Source: Chloroflexota bacterium
GTDB taxonomy: Bacteria > Chloroflexota > UBA6077 > SHYK01
DNA: 64,000 nucleotides
Assembly: GCA_009692845.1 (NCBI GenBank)
Contig: SHYK01000001.1
Coordinates: forward strand, 62,001 to 126,000
Direction of reading: 5' to 3'
The notes beneath the pieces are model-generated. The model was not told the DNA's origin, did not search any database, and was given only the letters and a program-made list of their open reading frames with translations. This document shows positions 60,087 through 64,000 of the stretch, piece after piece. Each line of letters begins with the position of its first letter. The first letter of the stretch is position 1. The position numbers were made by a program, and so were the translations under genes.

Positions 60087-61478
60087 ATGACCACGCTGCA
60101 GTCGATCAATCCGACCACCGAGGAAGTCCTGGCCGAATTCGAGGAGGACAGCCCGCGAGAAGTGGAAGCAGCCCTCGAATCCTCTATCGAAGCGTTCCGG
60201 CATTGGCGAAACACGTCCTATCAGGAGCGGAGCGACGTGCTGCTTGATCTTGCCAAGCGCCTCCGCCTGGGCAGCCCGGTGCTCGCGCAGCTCATGACCC
60301 GCGAGATGGGCAAACCAATCGTCGAAGCCGAGGCGGAAATCGAGAAGTGCGCCTGGTGCTGTGAGTACTACGCCGAGCATCTTGAATCCTTCCTGAGAGA
60401 TCAGCCGAAACCCACCGCAGCCGCCGAGAGCTACGTCGCCTTCGACCCACTCGGCCCGGTGCTGGCGATCATGGCCTGGAATTTCCCGTTCTGGCAGGTA
60501 TTCCGCTTCGGAGTTCCCGCACTCGCAGCCGGCAACACCATCCTGCTAAAGCACGCGAGCCTGGTGCCCCAATGCTCCCTGGCCATTGCCCAGTTGTTCG
60601 CGGAAACGGGTTTTCCCCTAGGCACGCTCCAGAGTGTCTTCATCAGTGGGGGCCGCGCATCGGAGCTTATTGGCGACCAACGGATCGCGGCGATCAGTTT
60701 CGTCGGCAGCGAGCGGGCCGGTGCCTCGGTCGCCAAGCGGAGTGGAGCGGCCCTGAAGAAAGTGGTGCTGGAGCTGGGAGGCTCGGATCCGTTCATCGTG
60801 CTTCCGGACGCCGATCTCGGTGCGGCCGTCGCAACCGCGGTCAAGGCGCGGTATCAGAATGCTGGCCAGGACTGCATCGCCGCCAAGCGCTTCATCGTGT
60901 TCGATAGCATCGCCGACGAATTCATCTCGCGGTTCACGGTCGCGGTCGAGGAGCTCCGAGTTGACGATCCTTGTCGCCGGACCACCGAGATCGGACCGCT
61001 CGCTGCGGGGACCGTGCGCGCCGCCATCGAGGATCAGGTGAGCCGCTCGATCGCGGCCGGGGCAACGCTGGTCGCTGGTGGGCGTCGAATGGAACGCCGA
61101 GGCTACTTTTACTCACCCACGCTGCTGACCGACGTGCGCCCCGGTATGCCGGTCTTCGATGAGGAGACTTTCGGACCCGTAGCGGCCATCAGCCGGGCAG
61201 CGACCGTAGATGAGGCGATATGCCTGGCCAATCATTCGGCCTATGGGCTGGGGGCCGCCATCTGGAGCCAGGACGTCGCGGCCGCTCGCCAGCTCGCCCG
61301 ACGGGTCGAATCCGGGATGGTGTTTATCAACGGCATGGTCGCTTCGGATCCACGGTTGCCGTTTGGCGGCGTCAAGCGGAGCGGCTACGGCCGTGAGCTG
61401 GGAGAATTCGGCATCCGGGAATTCGTCAACGTCAAGACGATTTGGGTCGGACCGCGTCGGGACGAGGCTGTCCCGTAG
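60087..61478 (+). CDS. NAD(P)-dependent aldehyde dehydrogenase (succinate-semialdehyde type)
   Basis: The 463-residue ALDH reads SINPTTEEVLAEFEEDSPREVEAALESSIEAFRHWRNTSYQER, FDPLGPVLAIMAWNFPFWQVFRFGVPALAAGNTILLKHAS, VLELGGSDPFIVLPDADL (general base Glu) and YQNAGQDCIAAKRFIVF (catalytic Cys), ending PFGGVKRSGYGRELGEFGIREFVNVKTIWVG. The order NFP-W-x-FR and the GREL-GEFGIREFVN end resemble succinate-semialdehyde and other small aldehyde enzymes. Substrate not settled. Divergent regulator and operator suggest induction by the aldehyde or its source. Confidence 0.9.
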   Translation: MTTLQSINPTTEEVLAEFEEDSPREVEAALESSIEAFRHWRNTSYQERSDVLLDLAKRLRLGSPVLAQLMTREMGKPIVEAEAEIEKCAWCCEYYAEHLESFLRDQPKPTAAAESYVAFDPLGPVLAIMAWNFPFWQVFRFGVPALAAGNTILLKHASLVPQCSLAIAQLFAETGFPLGTLQSVFISGGRASELIGDQRIAAISFVGSERAGASVAKRSGAALKKVVLELGGSDPFIVLPDADLGAAVATAVKARYQNAGQDCIAAKRFIVFDSIADEFISRFTVAVEELRVDDPCRRTTEIGPLAAGTVRAAIEDQVSRSIAAGATLVAGGRRMERRGYFYSPTLLTDVRPGMPVFDEETFGPVAAISRAATVDEAICLANHSAYGLGAAIWSQDVAAARQLARRVESGMVFINGMVASDPRLPFGGVKRSGYGRELGEFGIREFVNVKTIWVGPRRDEAVP

Positions 61479-61532
61479 AACTGAAATGCTTCGAGCGCTT
61501 AGACCGTGTCACTGCGGGTGCGGGCCTCGAAA

Positions 61533-61554
61533 GAAGGACGTAGCGTCGTCCTTC
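61533..61554. terminator. Inverted repeat between the aldehyde dehydrogenase and moeA genes
   Basis: GAAGGACG-TAGCGT-CGTCCTTC is a perfect 8-bp stem with a 6-base loop in the 179-base gap between two convergent genes. No T-run follows. Confidence 0.45.
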
Positions 61555-61657
61555 GACGCCAATCCTCCTGCAACACCAAGCGTAAGCTCCTCAAGGTCTG
61601 CGTCGTCCGCGCTGAGGGGGAGGCCAGAGACGTCCGCGTTTGGGTGATTTAGGCTGG

Positions 61658-62872
61658 CTAATTCGTCAGTAACGGGCCCGTCAGGATGGCGGGGCGAGAT
61701 GAGCCGGCGCGGAGAGTTTCGGTGCCCGGGTCCAGGATGACCAGCGCATTGTGGCCGGTCATGGAGAGCAGCCGACTCGACATCTGCAGGCCGGTGCTTC
61801 GGGCCAGTAGCTTCCCCTCCGACCACCGAACCACCGCTCGGTGATATTCGACCCGGCTACCCGGTGCGGGGAAATCGTGCTCCAGCTCGACTTCGACCCG
61901 GGGACGGTCGGGGTTCGGGTGGCCTTGCATCCGCCGCAAGGTGGGGCGGACGAAAACCTCGAAAGTGACCAGGGATGAGACCGGATTGCCGGGGAGCCCG
62001 AAAGCCAGCGTGGTGCCTACCTCCGCAAAGGTGAGCGGCATGCCGGGCCGAAAATTGATGCGCCCGAAATGCACCTTCCCTAGCTCCTCGAGAGCGGGCT
62101 TGATGTAGTCACGGTCGCCCACCGAGACCCCGCCCGAGGTAACCAGCACGTCGGCCTGCTCGGTGCCTTCTCGCACCAGGCGGGTCTGAAGCTCTCGGTC
62201 GTCGCGAGCGCGGCCCAGCGAGAGCGGGATGCCCCCGGCCTCGCGGATCGCGGTCATCAGCGCGTAGCGGTTGGAGTCGCGAATGGAGCCCAGCGGGACT
62301 GGCTCCCACGGCTCAACCAGCTCGTCGCCCGTGGAAAGCACCGCCACCACCGGGCGACGATAGCAGCTTACGGTGGCTCGGCCGAGGGTCATCAGCAGGC
62401 CGACCTCGGATGCTCCGAGCTCGATTCCTGCGCGCAGTACCGTGTCACCATTGGCGACGTCGATGCCGATCGGTCGAATGTTGTCGCCCGGCCGAACCGC
62501 TCTTTGCAGGGTTACCTGGCCGCCCTCGGTTTGGGTGTCCTCGATCATCACCACCGCGTCTGCGCCATCCGGTAGCGGCGCGCCGGTCATGATGCGGGCG
62601 GCGGTTCCGGGTCGGACCGGCAGCCGATCCGCCACGCCGGCGGTGATCTCCTGGATGACCGGGCGTTTGGCCGTTCCATCACCCGCGACCACCGCGAAGC
62701 CGTCTACGGTGGACGCGCGAAAGGGCGGAACGTCCTCGGTGGATGCGATGTCCTCGGCCAGGATGCGGCCGTCCGCGTCCTGCGTTGGGACCGGCTCGGC
62801 GCCGAGTGGGCGGACCACCGATCGGATGATGGCCATCGCGTCCGCGACCGGGATCATGTCGTAGCGGCTCAA
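61658..62872 (-). CDS. moeA: Molybdopterin molybdenumtransferase
   Basis: The 404-residue protein has the MoeA order: ILAEDIASTEDVPPFRASTVDGFAVVAGDG, VRPGTAARIMTGAPLPDGADAVVMIEDT, VRPGDNIRPIGIDVANGDTVLRAG, VAVLSTGDELVEPWEPVPLGSIRDSNRYAL, and ADVLVTSGGVSVGDRDYIKPALEELGKVHFGRINFRPGMPLTFAEVG, with LAFGLPGNPVSSLVTFEVFVRP and a C-terminal domain IV. It inserts molybdate into adenylylated molybdopterin. No other moa/moe gene is nearby. Confidence 0.95.
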   Translation of the reverse strand: MSRYDMIPVADAMAIIRSVVRPLGAEPVPTQDADGRILAEDIASTEDVPPFRASTVDGFAVVAGDGTAKRPVIQEITAGVADRLPVRPGTAARIMTGAPLPDGADAVVMIEDTQTEGGQVTLQRAVRPGDNIRPIGIDVANGDTVLRAGIELGASEVGLLMTLGRATVSCYRRPVVAVLSTGDELVEPWEPVPLGSIRDSNRYALMTAIREAGGIPLSLGRARDDRELQTRLVREGTEQADVLVTSGGVSVGDRDYIKPALEELGKVHFGRINFRPGMPLTFAEVGTTLAFGLPGNPVSSLVTFEVFVRPTLRRMQGHPNPDRPRVEVELEHDFPAPGSRVEYHRAVVRWSEGKLLARSTGLQMSSRLLSMTGHNALVILDPGTETLRAGSSRPAILTGPLLTN

Positions 62873-62900
62873 ATTACGCCGCCGACAATCGTGTCCATCT

Positions 62901-63653
62901 CTAAGCCAGCGAGCGGGCTCGGGTCTCGCGCTTCAAGGATTCGAGGATCTCGCGCATCGGGCTCAGCGCGCAGGTGAAGATGGGCGTGTCTCGCAGGGTG
63001 TAGGAGCTGGCTTCGGTCTCTCGGAGCTCCTGGACCAGGTCGAGGAAGTCGGCCGGCGCGTCGGTCTCAAAGGCGAGCACGAACTCCTGGTCGTCGAGTC
63101 CAAAGGAGTAGGTGGTGTTGATCTTCACCGATGTGTACTTGTGGCCGGTGGCGATGTGGAGGGCCATCATGCGCTGGCGCTCCTCGAAGGGCAATGCGTA
63201 CCAAGCGCGCGTCTTCACGAATGGATAGACGAACAGGTATTTCGAGCCTCCGGGCGCGATGACCAGCCGGGTGCCCTCCTGGGCAGGGTGAACGTGCTGA
63301 GCGACGTAAGTCGAGTGCTTGGTCATCGACAGATACGCGTAGGGCGTGTCCAGGAAAGCGCCGAGCTCGGACGATGCGATATCCGAAGCGAGGCTCTGGA
63401 AGTCGTCGAGGTTGGTGCTTACCTGCCAAACGAGGAAGTCGCAGTCAGCCCGGGTGCCAATCGTAGAGTAGGTGCGCAGCAAGATGCGGTCGGACCAGCT
63501 ATCGATGGCCTCGGCGAGCTCTTCCCGAGCCGAGTCGCGAGCGGTAGGACTCAGTCGCCGCCAGGCCGGATCGACCTTATAGAAAGCGAACCGGACGTAT
63601 TGTCGCTGTTCGTTGGTCAACTGCATCCTCTGGGAGAGCCAAGCTGCGGGCAT
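62901..63653 (-). CDS. hemQ: Coproheme decarboxylase HemQ (chlorite dismutase-like)
   Basis: The 250-residue product fits the HemQ family: QYVRFAFYKVDPAWRRLSPTARDSAREELAEAIDSW, ILLRTYSTIGTRADCDFLVWQVS, MTKHSTYVAQHVHP, KYLFVYPFVKTRAWYALPFEERQRMMALHIATGHKYTSVKINTTYSFGLDDQEFVLAFETD with the catalytic Tyr and proximal His. It removes two carboxyls from coproheme to give heme b, the last step of the monoderm heme route. A TACAAT overlaps the first ATG; the ATG at 63626 (MQLTNEQRQYVRF) may be the real start. Confidence 0.92.
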   Translation of the reverse strand: MPAAWLSQRMQLTNEQRQYVRFAFYKVDPAWRRLSPTARDSAREELAEAIDSWSDRILLRTYSTIGTRADCDFLVWQVSTNLDDFQSLASDIASSELGAFLDTPYAYLSMTKHSTYVAQHVHPAQEGTRLVIAPGGSKYLFVYPFVKTRAWYALPFEERQRMMALHIATGHKYTSVKINTTYSFGLDDQEFVLAFETDAPADFLDLVQELRETEASSYTLRDTPIFTCALSPMREILESLKRETRARSLA

Positions 63654-63751
63654 TGTAGCATCGGCAAATTCGGGGGACCGGGGCGCGGTGCTTCAAGAGC
63701 CTCAGCACGAACGGTGAGTTGATTCAGCTTCTTGGCCGGGGATGGGTGTGG

Positions 63752-64000
63752 CTAAGCGCTCAATTTCGCAAGCGGGAGGTCCGACGCGAGAACGCGCACC
63801 CAGAGGGTATGAGCGGCGGCCATCCCGACCGGAACGCTCTCGCCGTCACCCTGGAGCACCATCAGTTCGTTCGACGGCTCGATTTCCTGAATGTCGAATT
63901 CCCGACCGGGCAGCAGCCCGGCTCTTTCGAAATAGGACAGGAGCTCATGGCTGCCCTCGGCTTGTTCCGAAACCCGCTCGATGACCACCCGGCTTCCCAC
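63752..64000 (-). CDS. DtxR/MntR-type metal-dependent repressor, C-terminal part (cut by window)
   Basis: The frame is open at the window edge and ends at 63752. The 82 visible residues read SRVVIERVSEQAEGSHELLSYFERAGLLPGREFDIQEIEPSNELMVLQGDGESVPVGMAAAHTLWVRVL, the FeoA/SH3-like C-terminal domain of DtxR-family repressors (VI..V.E....LL.YF...GL.PG..). Such repressors sense Fe2+ or Mn2+. It lies downstream of nothing on this strand except hemQ about 100 bases ahead; a link to heme synthesis is plausible but inferred. Confidence 0.88.
   Translation of the reverse strand: MGSRVVIERVSEQAEGSHELLSYFERAGLLPGREFDIQEIEPSNELMVLQGDGESVPVGMAAAHTLWVRVLASDLPLAKLSA

Overview
This window is a GC-rich, gene-dense bacterial chromosome segment. 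It opens inside the C-terminal BRCT domain of an NAD-dependent DNA ligase and closes inside a DtxR-type metal-dependent repressor. Cell-envelope genes of monoderm style (HemQ-type heme enzyme, FtsQ/DivIB, short FtsL), an M61 peptidase, a 2-oxoacid:ferredoxin oxidoreductase and a glutaminyl cyclase fit Chloroflexota or a relative such as Dormibacterota. That placement is inference from gene content; there is no rRNA gene here to test it. No phage, transposase or CRISPR array was seen, so most of the window is core chromosome.

Layout. 1-10.5 kb is a housekeeping mix: ligA end, DUF402 protein, EamA transporter, glutaminyl cyclase, tRNA-Leu and tRNA-Val, a broken DUF1801 gene, two quinone-oxidoreductase paralogues, a UPF0178 protein with a CTG start, class II aldolase, tRNA-Phe, ApaH-like phosphatase, a methyltransferase and an OsmC protein. 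10.6-14.9 kb is the translation cluster tRNA-Thr/Tyr/Thr - rpmG - tRNA-Trp - secE - nusG - rplK - rplA - (L10 leader) - rplJ - rplL, without tuf, tRNA-Gly or rpoBC. 15-18.3 kb on the minus strand holds a TauE exporter, a lipoprotein, a seven-copy minisatellite, prephenate dehydrogenase and an M50 peptidase. 18.4-23 kb is argC-argJ-argB-(45-aa ORF)-argD.

23-44.2 kb is one long minus-strand block. Read in transcription order from 44.2 kb it is mraZ-rsmH-ftsL-ftsI-murF-mraY-murD-ftsW-murC-murB-ftsQ-ftsA-ftsZ-yggS-yggT, then hisS-prfA-prmC-tsaC-M61 peptidase. The division and cell-wall cluster is tightly overlapped, lacks murE and murG, and begins with four TGG-type boxes at exact 10-bp spacing over the mraZ start, matching a MraZ operator. 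ftsA lacks its N-terminus in the ORF track; the missing 41 residues are present, and the likely initiator is an AUC codon behind a GGAGGT ribosome site.

44.3-64 kb contains a zinc-ribbon coiled-coil protein, a GT4 glycosyltransferase and GNAT-type acetyltransferase pair, tRNA-Ile(TAU), a CNNM/CorC protein, a LysR regulator with birA, a MoxR-DUF58-DUF4129 module, pcm, a small lipoprotein, an A-type Fe-S carrier followed by korAB, an XRE regulator with AsnC-like tail divergent from an aldehyde dehydrogenase, moeA, hemQ and the dtxR end. GC-rich palindromic repeats recur between operons.
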